In this document: one piece after another, positions 52,892 through 61,751 of the stretch | Position numbering within the stretch: position 1 is the stretch's first letter | How the letters are laid out: each line of letters starts with the position of its first letter | DNA from: Myxococcus qinghaiensis | GTDB lineage: Bacteria > Myxococcota > Myxococcia > Myxococcales > Myxococcaceae | Direction: 5' to 3' | DNA: 64,000 bases | Assembly: GCF_024198215.1 (NCBI RefSeq) | Contig: NZ_JAKCFA010000018.1 | Location: 124,001 to 188,000, forward strand | Position numbers and translations under genes: made by a program | Notes under the pieces: model-generated | The model's database searches: none | What the model was told of the DNA's origin: nothing | The model's input: the letters and a program-made list of their open reading frames with translations, nothing else

Positions 52892-53095
52892 CTAGATGTG
52901 CCTGACGTTCGCCTCCATCTTGCCCTTCCGCTCCGTCTTCACCTCGAACTCGACCTTGTCGTTCTCACGGAGCGTTCCGTTCGTGGGCGGGTCGAGGCCG
53001 GAGACGTGCACGAACACATCCGAGCCTCCTTCATCCGGCGTGATGAAGCCGAACCCCTTGGTCTCGTTGTAGAACTTCACGGTTCCAGTCTGCAT
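52892..53095 (-). CDS. cold-shock domain protein (second)
   Basis: 67 residues, single CspA-type domain. It starts MQTGTVKFYNETKGFGFITP (RNP1) with DVFVHVSGLD as RNP2 region. The loop PPTNGTLREN differs from the first csp, so this is a diverged paralog. AGGAGG lies eight bases before the ATG. Its leader carries copy 2 of the shared 21-base block. Confidence 0.9.
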   Translation of the reverse strand: MQTGTVKFYNETKGFGFITPDEGGSDVFVHVSGLDPPTNGTLRENDKVEFEVKTERKGKMEANVRHI

Positions 53096-53125
53096 GCCGT
53101 TGGCCTCCTGTGCCTCGCCTGGGGT

Positions 53126-53146
53126 ATCCAGGTCGGTGGTAGTGAA
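53126..53146 (-). promoter_or_regulatory. conserved csp leader element, copy 2
   Basis: This is identical over 21 bases to 51270-51290 and ends exactly 30 bases before the csp start, although the bases between differ and include a one-base indel. That spacing conservation argues for function. Confidence 0.6.
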
Positions 53147-53258
53147 TGAATGGAGATGGGCGCGGAGGGGTGCACAGTGCGCCACCCATCCTCGGAGTGG
53201 GGCGGAGCGGGCTCGCATGTCCTGCGGGGGGCGGTTCAGGCCGGCCTCCAGAAAACAG

Positions 53259-53285
53259 GTGTCACATCAAATCGGTGTCACATCG
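53259..53285. repeat. two direct copies of an 11-base motif upstream of VOC gene
   Basis: GGTGTCACATC occurs at 53259-53269 and 53275-53285, 16 bases apart start to start. It lies 79 bases before the VOC start and in the divergent region with the second csp gene. It may be a regulator-binding site. Confidence 0.4.
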
Positions 53286-53364
53286 CCTGGTGCATTTCTT
53301 CCAATCCCCGGGCACGCACCATGGGCAGACTGCGGGTATCCACGCTTGAACCAGGAGGTTCGTG

Positions 53365-53844
53365 ATGAAGCCAGACCCCACGGCAGCCAAGAAGCAGGAC
53401 GTGTCCCCTCAGCCTCGGCTGGGCATTCAGTTGGTGATGAAGAACGCGACCGCCGCGCTCACGTTCTATTCGCAGGTCTTCGGCGCGGAGGAGCGGATGC
53501 GGCTGGTGGAGCCCTCCGGACGCCTGGGCCATGCCGAGCTGCTCCTGGGCGGAGTGGTGCTGTCCATCGCGGACGAGTATCCCGAGTACGGAATCGTCGG
53601 TCCTCAGAGCCGGGGAGGGGCGACCAGCCTGCTCAACCTCTCGGTCGACGACGTGGACGGGATGGCCCAACGCGCCATCGCCGCCGGGGCCGTGCTGGAG
53701 CGTCCCATCACCGACGAGTTCTACGGAGACCGCGTGGCCCACATCCAGGACCCGTTCGGCCACCGCTGGTCGCTCTCCAAGCGCATCGAGGAGGTGTCTC
53801 CGGAGGAGATGCAGCGGCGCTTCCTGAAGATGGTGGGAGGCTGA
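53365..53844 (+). CDS. VOC-family protein (glyoxalase/bleomycin-resistance fold)
   Basis: 159 residues from ATG 53365, six bases after AGGAGG (GTG 53362 is possible). The vicinal-oxygen-chelate fold is seen as QLVMKNATAALTFYSQVFGA and LGHAELLLGGVVLSIADEYP, with DRVAHIQDPFGHRWSLSKRI at the end. It resembles the PhnB/glyoxalase-like group. Possible metal residues are His in GHAEL and Glu-less end DPFGHRW; substrate unknown. Confidence 0.75.
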   Translation: MKPDPTAAKKQDVSPQPRLGIQLVMKNATAALTFYSQVFGAEERMRLVEPSGRLGHAELLLGGVVLSIADEYPEYGIVGPQSRGGATSLLNLSVDDVDGMAQRAIAAGAVLERPITDEFYGDRVAHIQDPFGHRWSLSKRIEEVSPEEMQRRFLKMVGG

Positions 53845-53899
53845 GCCCTATACTCACGTATGATTGCGGCTCCGTTCGCCGCCATGACAAGTTCCTCCC

Positions 53900-54550
53900 A
53901 TGGGCGAGGACGCCGTCATCCACATCATCGACGACGACACCTCCCTGCGGACGGCGTTGCAGTCGCTGTTCCGCTCGGTCGGGATGAAGGCCCAGGCCCA
54001 TGACGCGGTCCGCGCGTTCCTGGACGCGAAGCGGGAAGATGCTCCCGGATGTCTGCTGCTCGATGTCCGGCTGCCGGGGATGAGCGGCCTCGTGTTCCAG
54101 GACCAGCTCGAGTCGTTGGGCATCGACCTGCCGGTCATCATGATGACCGGCCACGGGGACATCCCCATGTCGGTGCGGGCGATGAAGGCGGGAGCCGTGG
54201 ACTTCCTGCCCAAGCCCTTCCGCGAGCAGGACCTGCTGGATGCCGTGGCGTTGGCGGTGGAGCGTCACCGCCGGCAGCGCGCCCAGCGCGAGGACCTGGC
54301 GGACGTGAGGAGGTGCTTCGCGAGCCTGACTCCGCGTGAGCAACAGGTGATGACGCTGGTGACGGCCGGACTGCTCAACAAGCAGGTGGCCGGCGAGCTG
54401 AACCTGCGGGAAATCACCGTCAAGATCCACCGGGGCTCCGCGATGCGGAAGATGAAGGCGGACTCGCTGGCGGACCTGGTGCGCATGGCCGAGGCGCTGA
54501 AGCTGCCCAGGACGCCGCCTCCCCCCGCACCTCAGGCGCGGAAGCCCTAG
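53900..54550 (+). CDS. FixJ/LuxR-type response regulator
   Basis: 216 residues. Receiver domain with DDD (11-13), phospho-acceptor Asp55 (LLLDVRLPGMSG), IMMTGHGD and KPF. The output is a GerE/LuxR helix-turn-helix (LTPREQQVMTLVTAGLLNKQ, VAGELNLREITVKIHRGSAM), as in FixJ. A Pro-rich tail ends it. It is followed by a single receiver and a PAS histidine kinase; the kinase at 54983-56605 is its probable partner. Confidence 0.88.
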   Translation: MGEDAVIHIIDDDTSLRTALQSLFRSVGMKAQAHDAVRAFLDAKREDAPGCLLLDVRLPGMSGLVFQDQLESLGIDLPVIMMTGHGDIPMSVRAMKAGAVDFLPKPFREQDLLDAVALAVERHRRQRAQREDLADVRRCFASLTPREQQVMTLVTAGLLNKQVAGELNLREITVKIHRGSAMRKMKADSLADLVRMAEALKLPRTPPPPAPQARKP

Positions 54551-54559
54551 GCCCGAGCC

Positions 54560-54925
54560 ATGTCGCCCGACTCCCTCATCTCCGTCGTCGACGACGACGC
54601 ATCGGTGCGCACCGCGGTGGTCAGCCTGCTGCGCTCCTGTGGCTGGAAGGCGCTGGCGTTCGACAGCGCGGAGGCCTTCCTGGAGTCAGGTGAGCTGGCG
54701 CGCACGCACCTCATCATCACCGACATCCAGATGCAGGGAATGAGCGGCATCGACCTCAAGCGGGAGCTCGACGCGCGAGGCTCCTCGGTGCCCGTCATCA
54801 TCATCACCGCGAAGACGGACGCATCGGTGATGGAGCGCGCGAAGGCCTGCAATCCGGCCTGTCTCCTGCGCAAACCGTTTGACAGTGAGGACTTCATCGC
54901 CTGCGTCGAACGCGCGCTTGCGTGA
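54560..54925 (+). CDS. single-domain response regulator
   Basis: 121 residues, a receiver only: DDD (11-13), phospho-acceptor Asp55 (IITDIQMQGMSG), IIITAKTDA and LRKPF. It is similar to the receiver of the FixJ-like protein just upstream (10-base gap), suggesting a duplication or a phosphate-shuttling partner in the same operon. No output domain. Confidence 0.85.
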   Translation: MSPDSLISVVDDDASVRTAVVSLLRSCGWKALAFDSAEAFLESGELARTHLIITDIQMQGMSGIDLKRELDARGSSVPVIIITAKTDASVMERAKACNPACLLRKPFDSEDFIACVERALA

Positions 54926-54982
54926 GCCGCGCCTCGAAGGTCTGCTGCGGAGCTCTCCCTGGACCCAGGTCGGAGCGCGCGG

Positions 54983-56605
54983 ATGCCCGAAGCGAACAAG
55001 TCGCAGGCCACCGAGGCGTGGAGGGGCTCGCCAGGGCTCCTCGAGGAACTGCTCGAGGGCGTCTCCGAGAGCGTCATCGTCCGTGACGTGAGCGGCAAGG
55101 TCCTCCTGTGGAACAAGGCCTCCGAGGCGCTCTATGGCTACTCGCGCGAGGCCATGGTGGGCAGGGACCTCCACGAGCACCTGGGCAGCCACCATCCGAC
55201 GATGCGGGCGAGCCTGGAGCGGCACCTGCTGGAGCAGGGACACTGGGAAGGGGAGTTGAAGCGGACCACGGCTTCTGGCGAGATCCGGCGCATCGAGGTC
55301 CGCTGGAAGGTGCAGCCCGCTCCGGACGGGAAGCCCGTCTCGATTGTCGAATATGGCCGCGATATCACCCGCCTGAGCGACATCGAGCTGGAGTCCCGGC
55401 TCCAGGCGCACCGCTACCGCAACCTGTTCCAGGCCATGGCGGCGTCGTTCTGGGAGCTCGACTTCTCGGTCGTGCGCGGGATGCTGGCGGAGCTGGCGCA
55501 GCAGGGCGTCGAGGACTTCCGTGGCTACTTCGAGTCCCATCCCGAGTTCATCGACGCCGCCATCGACGTGACTCGGGTGGTCGACGTCAATGACAAGACG
55601 GTCTCCCTGTTCGGCGCGAAGAGTCGCGAGGAGTTGGTGGGCGGCACGGTGGCCGCGTTCTGGCCCCGGGAGAGTCGCGTTGTCTACGCGGAGAGCCTGC
55701 TGGCCGCGGTGCGGCGCCTGCCGGGACTGTCGCGGGAGACGCGCCTGAGCACGCTCGACGGGAAGCTCTTCGAGGCGCTGTTCACCGTCTGCTGGCCGCC
55801 CGGGCACCATGGCCGTGGCCCGGTCCTCGTGGGCGTCATCGACTTCTCGGCCCGGGTGGCGGCCGAGCGGGAGGTGCGGGCCCTGCAGAGCGAGTTCGCG
55901 CACGCGTCACGCCTGTCGGTGCTGGGCGAGCTGACGGCGTCCATTGCCCACGAGGTGAACCAGCCGTTGGCGGCAATCGCAACCAATGGAGCGGCGGGCC
56001 TGCGCTGGTTGTCGCGGCCCGTGCCGGACCTGGACGAGGTGCGCGCCATCCACGCGAACATGGTGAGTGACGCGAAGCGCGCCGCCGACATCATCGCCCG
56101 CATTCGCTCAATGGCCTCGAACAGGGGCTCGGAGGCGCGCCGGTTGTCGCCCAACCAGGTCGTCGAGGAGGCTGTCCAGTTCCTCCGCCATGAGCTGTCG
56201 GCGCATGACGTGGACCTGCGCTTCGAGCTGGGCGAGGGCCTGCCGGACATCGAAGCGGACCGCGTGCAGCTCCAGCAGATCATCGTCAACCTGGCGCTCA
56301 ATGCCATGCAGGAGATGACGCGCGCGGGGTGCCCTGGGCCCACGATTCACCTGCGCACGTTCGCGAGGGAAGGGGAGCTGCGCTTCGAACTCGAGGACTC
56401 GGGGCCGGGCATCCCCGTGGAGCACCACGAGCGACTCTTCCAGAGCTTCTTCACCACCAAGGCGAACGGGCTGGGGATGGGATTGGCCATCTGCCGCAAC
56501 ATCGTGGAGGCCCATGGCGGACGCATCTGGGCGGAGAACGCAGCGTCCGGCGGGGCGCGCTTCTGCTTCGCGCTGCCCCTGGAGACGCCCGCGGCTAGCC
56601 CTTGA
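54983..56605 (+). CDS. PAS-domain sensor histidine kinase (FixL-like)
   Basis: 540 residues, no membrane segment. One PAS domain (about 20-130: SVIVRDVSGKVLLWNKASEA), a second PAS-like region (about 140-290), then HisKA with SVLGELTASIAHEVNQPLAA (His323) and HATPase_c (NLALNAMQEMTRAG, DSGPGIPVEHHERLFQSFFT, GLGMGLAICRNIVEAHGGRI). The HEVNQPL H box fits the FixL/DctB group. No heme-binding His context was recognised. The stop is 11 bases into the convergent hydrolase gene. Confidence 0.87.
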   Translation: MPEANKSQATEAWRGSPGLLEELLEGVSESVIVRDVSGKVLLWNKASEALYGYSREAMVGRDLHEHLGSHHPTMRASLERHLLEQGHWEGELKRTTASGEIRRIEVRWKVQPAPDGKPVSIVEYGRDITRLSDIELESRLQAHRYRNLFQAMAASFWELDFSVVRGMLAELAQQGVEDFRGYFESHPEFIDAAIDVTRVVDVNDKTVSLFGAKSREELVGGTVAAFWPRESRVVYAESLLAAVRRLPGLSRETRLSTLDGKLFEALFTVCWPPGHHGRGPVLVGVIDFSARVAAEREVRALQSEFAHASRLSVLGELTASIAHEVNQPLAAIATNGAAGLRWLSRPVPDLDEVRAIHANMVSDAKRAADIIARIRSMASNRGSEARRLSPNQVVEEAVQFLRHELSAHDVDLRFELGEGLPDIEADRVQLQQIIVNLALNAMQEMTRAGCPGPTIHLRTFAREGELRFELEDSGPGIPVEHHERLFQSFFTTKANGLGMGLAICRNIVEAHGGRIWAENAASGGARFCFALPLETPAASP

Positions 56606-57449
56606 TGAAGAGCAGCAGGTCCTCGTTGATGACGTCCTTGTGCGTCGAGCACATGCCGTGGGGGAAGCCCTTGTAGACCTTCAGCTGCGCGCCCTTCACG
56701 AGCGTGGCCGTGAGCTTCCCTCCGCCTTCGAAGGGGACGATCTGGTCGTCATCGCCGTGCATCACCAGCGTGGGCACGTCGAACTTCGCCAGGTCCGCTC
56801 GGAAGTCCGTCTCCGAGAAGGCCTTGATGGTGTCGTACTCGGACTTCAGGGAGCCCAGCAGGCCCTGGAGGCGGAAGCTCTCCCTCAAGCCTTCGGAGAC
56901 CTTCGCGCCCGGCCGGTTGAAGCCGTAGAACGCCATGCTCAGGTCCTTGTAGTAGGTCGAGCGGTCGGAGCGCACGCCGGCACGGATGTCGTCGAAGACC
57001 TTCATCGGCAGCCCGTTCGGGTGCCAGTCCGTCTTGAGCATGATGGGAGGCACGGCGCTGATGAGCACGGCCTTGGCGACGCGCGAAGTCCCGTGGCGGC
57101 CGATGTACCGGGCCACCTCGCCGCCGCCCGTGGAGTGGCCGACGTGCACGGCCTTGCGCAGGTCGAGCGCGGCGGTCAGCTCCGCGAGGTCATCCGCGAA
57201 GTGGTCCATGTCGTGGCCTTCCCAGGGCTGTGACGAGCGCCCGTTGCCACGACGGTCATGCGCGATGGTGCGCAGGCCCCGCTCGGACAGGAACATCATC
57301 TGGTCTTCCCAGGCGTCGGCCGAGAGGGGCCAGCCGTGGGAGAAGACGATGGGCTGTCCGTCCTTGGGACCCCAATCCTTGAAGTAGATCTGGGTTCCGT
57401 CGCGAGTCGTGAGGTAGCTGCCCTGGAGCTTGCTGGCTTGAGTGGCCAT
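56595..57449 (-). CDS. alpha/beta hydrolase (non-heme chloroperoxidase-like)
   Basis: 284 residues. Oxyanion region FSHGWPLSADAWEDQMMFLS, nucleophile Ser106 in VGHSTGGGEVARYIGRHGTS, acid in HGDDDQIVPFEGGGK and His in FPHGMCSTHKDVINEDLLLF. This matches non-heme haloperoxidase/esterase enzymes; the true substrate is unknown. ATG 57449 (MATQASKLQG) is preferred over the ATG at 57470. It ends 11 bases inside the PAS kinase gene. Confidence 0.87.
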   Translation of the reverse strand: MATQASKLQGSYLTTRDGTQIYFKDWGPKDGQPIVFSHGWPLSADAWEDQMMFLSERGLRTIAHDRRGNGRSSQPWEGHDMDHFADDLAELTAALDLRKAVHVGHSTGGGEVARYIGRHGTSRVAKAVLISAVPPIMLKTDWHPNGLPMKVFDDIRAGVRSDRSTYYKDLSMAFYGFNRPGAKVSEGLRESFRLQGLLGSLKSEYDTIKAFSETDFRADLAKFDVPTLVMHGDDDQIVPFEGGGKLTATLVKGAQLKVYKGFPHGMCSTHKDVINEDLLLFIKG

Positions 57450-57607
57450 ACGGGGTCGTCCTCGGGTCAAGGGTGGGATTCACTGGCTGCGAATATGTGC
57501 CTTGTGGCCCCGTGTCGCCCGGCTGGCGGCCGGGCCAGCGCTCGGGAGATGACATCCGGTGACTCGAATGGATGCACGGCCAGGCGACGGTGCTACCCTG
57601 CGCCGCG

Positions 57608-58624
57608 ATGAAGAAACTCCTCGTGGGTCTGGCAGTCGTCTTCGTGCTGTTGGCGGTCGCGGGTGCGGGCGCGTTCTGGTGGGTGGAGCAGGCGGCGCAT
57701 CAAGCCGTCGCGGCCCCCGGCGCGGCTTCCGTTGAGTTCACCGTCCCCAAGGGCACCTCCGGAAGAGGCCTGGGCGCGTTGCTCGCCAACCAGGGCCTCA
57801 TCCAGGATGCGCGAATCTGGCGCTGGCACCTCTTTCGTCGCGGCGCGTTCTCGCCCAAGGCGGGACGGCACCCGGTGAGCCCGTCCATGACGGTGGCGGA
57901 GCTGGCCACGGCGCTGGAGGGCAACCCGCTCCCCGACGACATCCCGTTCCTGGTGGTGGAGGGCTGGCGCCTGCGGGACACCGACGCGGCGCTCACGGCG
58001 GCGGGCTTCATCACCGCAGGCGCGTACATCACCGCGGCCAGCAATCCCAGTCGCTTCACCGCGCCGTTCCCCCTGCCCACCACCACGCTGGAGGGCTACC
58101 TGTATCCGGAGTCCTACGGCGTGATTCCGGGGAAGTTCGACGTCGAGGACTTCATCCAGCGCCAGTTGAATGCCTTCGCGGAGCGCTTCTACACGCCCAA
58201 CCGGGAGGTCATCGCCAAGAGCGGGCGGACGCTCCACGAGGTGGTGGTGATGGCCTCCATGCTGGAGCGCGAGGAGCCCGTGCCGGCCCAGCGCCCGCTG
58301 GTGGCGGGCATCCTCTGGAAGCGCGTGGACAAGGGCTTCCCTCTCGGCGTGGACGCGACGTCGCGGTATGTGCTGGCGCAGTGGAATGACCGCAAGGCCT
58401 TCCTCCAGCGCCTGCGAGACCCCGAGGACCCGTACAACACGCGTCACCGCAAGGGCCTGCCTCCGGGCCCCATCGGCGCGCCCACGGTGGAGTCGCTCCA
58501 GGCCGCCATGGCGCCGACGCAGAGCGAGTTCTGGTACTACCTGCACGACGCGCAGAAGACGCTGCGCCCCTCGCGCAACGCCGAGGAGCACGAAGCGCTG
58601 CGCAAGAAGTACAACGTGTACTGA
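57608..58624 (+). CDS. mltG: endolytic transglycosylase MltG
   Basis: 338 residues with an N-terminal membrane anchor (KKLLVGLAVVFVLLAVAGAG). The YceG/MltG domain has FTVPKGTSGRGLGALLANQG (LysM-like part), LEGYLYPESYGVIPG, VVMASMLEREEPVPAQRPLV (catalytic Glu region) and GLPPGPIGAPTVESLQAAMA. MltG cleaves nascent peptidoglycan as a terminator of glycan strand growth. ATG 57608 starts the family sequence. Confidence 0.92.
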   Translation: MKKLLVGLAVVFVLLAVAGAGAFWWVEQAAHQAVAAPGAASVEFTVPKGTSGRGLGALLANQGLIQDARIWRWHLFRRGAFSPKAGRHPVSPSMTVAELATALEGNPLPDDIPFLVVEGWRLRDTDAALTAAGFITAGAYITAASNPSRFTAPFPLPTTTLEGYLYPESYGVIPGKFDVEDFIQRQLNAFAERFYTPNREVIAKSGRTLHEVVVMASMLEREEPVPAQRPLVAGILWKRVDKGFPLGVDATSRYVLAQWNDRKAFLQRLRDPEDPYNTRHRKGLPPGPIGAPTVESLQAAMAPTQSEFWYYLHDAQKTLRPSRNAEEHEALRKKYNVY

Positions 58625-58651
58625 CGAACGCTCCCAGTGCTCGCTCCCTCG

Positions 58652-58670
58652 CCCCCTGTGCGGCAGGGGG
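58652..58670 (+). terminator. hairpin after mltG
   Basis: CCCCCTG and CAGGGGG form a 7-bp stem with a 5-base loop, 27 bases past the mltG stop. GCTCCC/GGGAGC around it may give an alternative longer structure. There is no T tail. Confidence 0.4.
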
Positions 58671-58686
58671 AGCGCGCCGACCGGGA

Positions 58687-58702
58687 TGGCGTGACTGTTG
58701 CT
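58687..58702 (+). promoter_or_regulatory. sigma-54-type promoter of first DNRLRE lipoprotein
   Basis: TGGCGTGACTGTTGCT fits the -24/-12 consensus TGGC-N7-TTGCT, with GG and GC exactly ten bases apart. The predicted start near 58713 gives a 27-base leader to GTG 58740. The second paralog has the same element at the same distance. Confidence 0.65.
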
Positions 58703-58739
58703 CATCCATCGCACCCTCTGGTCACAAGGGAGCGGTGGC

Positions 58740-61739
58740 GTGAGGCGGACGACGGTCGGGGCAGGGTGGTGGGGCTGGGGTGTGGCGCTCGCGCTCCTGA
58801 GTGGGTGCGGGGCTTCCCAGGGTGTGCAATCCAGTTCCACCCCGGAGGTGGTCGCCACTCCGGAGGCGCGGAACGAGAACCTCACCACGCGCACGGTGAC
58901 CTTCGCGGCGGCGGCGGACACGCACGTCGTGGCCACCTCTCCGACGACGAGCTTCGGCTCCTCGGAGACGCTGGTGCTTGGCCGCTCGCCCGACGCGGAG
59001 GCGTACCTCAAGTTCCTCATCCAGCCCTTCGAGGGGACGATGACGGCCGCGCGGCTGCGTCTGTACGTGCTGGAGGGCACGGCGGACGGGCCCACCGTCT
59101 ATGACCCGCCGGGAGTCCGGACCTGGAGCGAGCAGACGACGTGGGACACGCGTCCTCAGTGGGGTGGGTACTGGGCGCTCGTCAGCGCGGGCCCCGTCGC
59201 CAGCGGGACGTGGATGGAGCTGGACGTCAGTGACTTGAACGTCTCCCGGAGCAGCTATCTCGACATCTTCATGGGGGGGGACAGCACGGATGGGGTGACG
59301 CTCGCGTCCAGCGAGCATCCGGACCCCGCGCTGCGTCCCCAGCTGGTCCTCACCGTCGAGTCCGCGAAGGACCATCCGCCACCGCGCCCCGAGCCCATCC
59401 CCGTTTCGGGGACGCCCGTGGCCTTCGCGCCGAGCGCCGACACGTTCGTCTCCGCCGATGCGCCGGCGTCCTCGGCCGGTGGCGTGTCGGAGTCGCTTCG
59501 CATTGGAAGCACGCCCGAGAAGGAGGCCCATCTGCGCTTCTCCGTGCAGGGGCTGACGGAGACGGTGCAGCGCGCGGTGCTGCGCCTGCGAGTGACGGAG
59601 GACGGCACGGAGGGCGGGCCCTCGGTCTTCGCGACGCAAGGCGCCTGGAGCGAGTCGAGCGTCACCTGGAACACCCGCCCGTCGAAGGTGGGCGGCACGT
59701 TGGACCGTGTGCCGTTCCTCGCGTCGTCAGGCTTCGCGGACTACGACGTGACGGACCGGGTGCGAGGCAATGGAGACGTCACCTTCGGCCTGTATGCCAA
59801 TTCCAGCGATGAGGTGTCATTCCACTCGCGCGAGGTGTCCTCGCTCGAACCCCAGTTGCTCGTCTGGACGGGCACGCCCCGGACGCCTCCGACGGATGAG
59901 TGCCTGACGCGCCAGGAGCTCCTCGCCACGACGGTCCTCGCGTCGCAGGACACCTTCGTCACGCCGGAGAGTCCCACGCTGTTGCATCACCGGGAGGCGT
60001 CGCTGCGTGTGGATGCTTCACCACGCGCGGAGAGCTACCTGGAGTTCGACGTCCAGCTCGGGACGGCGCCGGTCCGCCGCGTGTTGCTGCGCCTGTATGC
60101 GCTGGATGCCTCGGGGAACGGGCCCCGGCTGTTCAAGGCCGAGCCGTTCGATGAGGCGACGACGGACTGGTACAGCAAGCCGGCCATCATGGGCGGCGTG
60201 GTGGGGGACCTGGGGGCGCTGAAGAAGGACCAGTGGGTGGAACTGGACGTGACGGACGTGGTGACGACGTCGGGGCGCCACGCCTTCGCGTTGCTCGAAG
60301 GCTCCGAGGATGGGATGCGCTTCGCTTCGTCGGAGATGGAGGAGCGAGGGCTGCTCTCCGTGGCGCCGCGACTCGTCGTCATCACCGACAGCGAGCCGTT
60401 CTGTTCCTACCAGGGCACGCCGCCGTCGGGGACGACGGCCTGGGTGACGCAGTCGAGTGACGCGGCGGCGGAGCTCTCGACGCACACGGCGCCCGCGCCC
60501 GACGGCGGCTTCGCCGTCCTCAGCAGGGTGGAGCCGCCTCAGGCCAGTCCTCCGTCGGCCGAGCGGACGGATGTCGTCACCCTCCACCGCGCGGACGGGA
60601 GCGTCGCGTGGAGCCGCTCGTTCTCCCAGCCTCAGGTGTACTTCGAGCGGGTGGTGGTGACGAAGCAGGGCAACGTCCTGGTGGCGGGGGGCTACATGGG
60701 CGCTCCGGACCTGGGCACGGGCGCGCTGCCACGGGGGCGGGGCATGTTCGTGATGAAGCTCACGCCGACGGGCGCGGTGGACTGGACGCGCGGCTTCAAG
60801 GCGTGGTTCCAGAATGCGAACGAGACCCTCGACAACCCGATGCAGGTGTTCGACCTGGCGACGGACGCGCATGGCAGCGTGCTCGTGGTGGGGACCTTCT
60901 GGGGCTACACGGACTTCGGCGCGGGGCCTGTCTATTCCGGCAAGCCCTTCCCATATGACGACACGTATCCGAACTCCTTCGTCCTGAAGCTCCAGTGGGA
61001 TGGCGCCTATCAGTGGGCGCGCACGCTGACGTCGGACCTGCTCCGGGGCGCACAGGCGACGAGCGTCGCCGTGGACGCGGAGGAGAACGTCACCGTCGGC
61101 GGCTGGGCGGGAAAGGGCACGGACTTCGGAAGTGGTGCCATCACCCAGAGCGGCGCCTTCGTGACGCGCTGGGATGCGAGCGGGGCACCGCGCTGGTCCC
61201 GAGTCATCCCGGTCTACTTCAGCGTGTTGTCCACGCTGGCGTTGCTGCCCGACGGTGGCGTCGTCTTCACGGGGGACTTCGGAGGCCGCTTCACCTTCGC
61301 CGGGCAGGAGTACGCCAGCCGCGGGCCGGATGAGTACGACGGAGGGCTTCGCGACACGATGCTGGGGCGCTTGAGCGCGACGGGTGCCGAGGTGACGCTG
61401 CGGCAGCTTCGGGACGTGTCCTTCGCTGACCTGGTGGTGGACGCCTCGGGGAACATCGTGACGTCGCAGCTCGGAGGCGGAAGCCGCCTGGGGCTCGGGG
61501 ACGTCGGCCCGACGGAGGAGGGTGCGGCGCTGCGCCCGACGGTGGCGGGCTTCGGCGTCGACCTGGAGACGCGCTGGGTCCGCGTGTTCGACCCGCTCCA
61601 GTCGCAGCTCCTCCTGTCCCCCGTGGGTGATGGCCTCGTGGTGACCGCGGATCTCAAGACGCCCTTCGAGCTGGAGGGCCACTGGTACACGCCCCGCGAG
61701 CGTCGCTCGGACCTGCTGCACTTCAAGCTCCGTCCGTGA
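58740..61739 (+). CDS. DNRLRE/beta-propeller lipoprotein, paralog 1
   Basis: 999 residues from GTG 58740 (AAGGGAG upstream). Signal peptide with lipobox LALLSGC; mature Cys23. Three DNRLRE-type beta domains follow (about 45-215, 220-375, 390-545), each with the pattern ADTHVVATSPTTSFGSSETL, then WSEQTTWDTRP or similar. The C-terminal ~430 residues have repeated propeller blades (MKLTPTGAVDWTRGFKAW; RWDASGAPRWSRVIPVYF) of the SBBP/delta-60 kind. It is likely a surface adhesin or matrix-associated protein. A near-identical paralog follows in tandem. Confidence 0.8.
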   Translation: MRRTTVGAGWWGWGVALALLSGCGASQGVQSSSTPEVVATPEARNENLTTRTVTFAAAADTHVVATSPTTSFGSSETLVLGRSPDAEAYLKFLIQPFEGTMTAARLRLYVLEGTADGPTVYDPPGVRTWSEQTTWDTRPQWGGYWALVSAGPVASGTWMELDVSDLNVSRSSYLDIFMGGDSTDGVTLASSEHPDPALRPQLVLTVESAKDHPPPRPEPIPVSGTPVAFAPSADTFVSADAPASSAGGVSESLRIGSTPEKEAHLRFSVQGLTETVQRAVLRLRVTEDGTEGGPSVFATQGAWSESSVTWNTRPSKVGGTLDRVPFLASSGFADYDVTDRVRGNGDVTFGLYANSSDEVSFHSREVSSLEPQLLVWTGTPRTPPTDECLTRQELLATTVLASQDTFVTPESPTLLHHREASLRVDASPRAESYLEFDVQLGTAPVRRVLLRLYALDASGNGPRLFKAEPFDEATTDWYSKPAIMGGVVGDLGALKKDQWVELDVTDVVTTSGRHAFALLEGSEDGMRFASSEMEERGLLSVAPRLVVITDSEPFCSYQGTPPSGTTAWVTQSSDAAAELSTHTAPAPDGGFAVLSRVEPPQASPPSAERTDVVTLHRADGSVAWSRSFSQPQVYFERVVVTKQGNVLVAGGYMGAPDLGTGALPRGRGMFVMKLTPTGAVDWTRGFKAWFQNANETLDNPMQVFDLATDAHGSVLVVGTFWGYTDFGAGPVYSGKPFPYDDTYPNSFVLKLQWDGAYQWARTLTSDLLRGAQATSVAVDAEENVTVGGWAGKGTDFGSGAITQSGAFVTRWDASGAPRWSRVIPVYFSVLSTLALLPDGGVVFTGDFGGRFTFAGQEYASRGPDEYDGGLRDTMLGRLSATGAEVTLRQLRDVSFADLVVDASGNIVTSQLGGGSRLGLGDVGPTEEGAALRPTVAGFGVDLETRWVRVFDPLQSQLLLSPVGDGLVVTADLKTPFELEGHWYTPRERRSDLLHFKLRP

Positions 61740-61751
61740 GCGGGGCGGGCT

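Noticed and set aside
53259..53285. Direct repeat as a CRP- or MrpC-type palindromic site
   Set aside because: The copies are direct rather than inverted, and the expected half-site spacing is not met.
60018..61721. 567-codon minus-strand frame opposite the first lipoprotein
   Set aside because: It has no domain, no start signal and is on the opposite strand of a clear lipoprotein.
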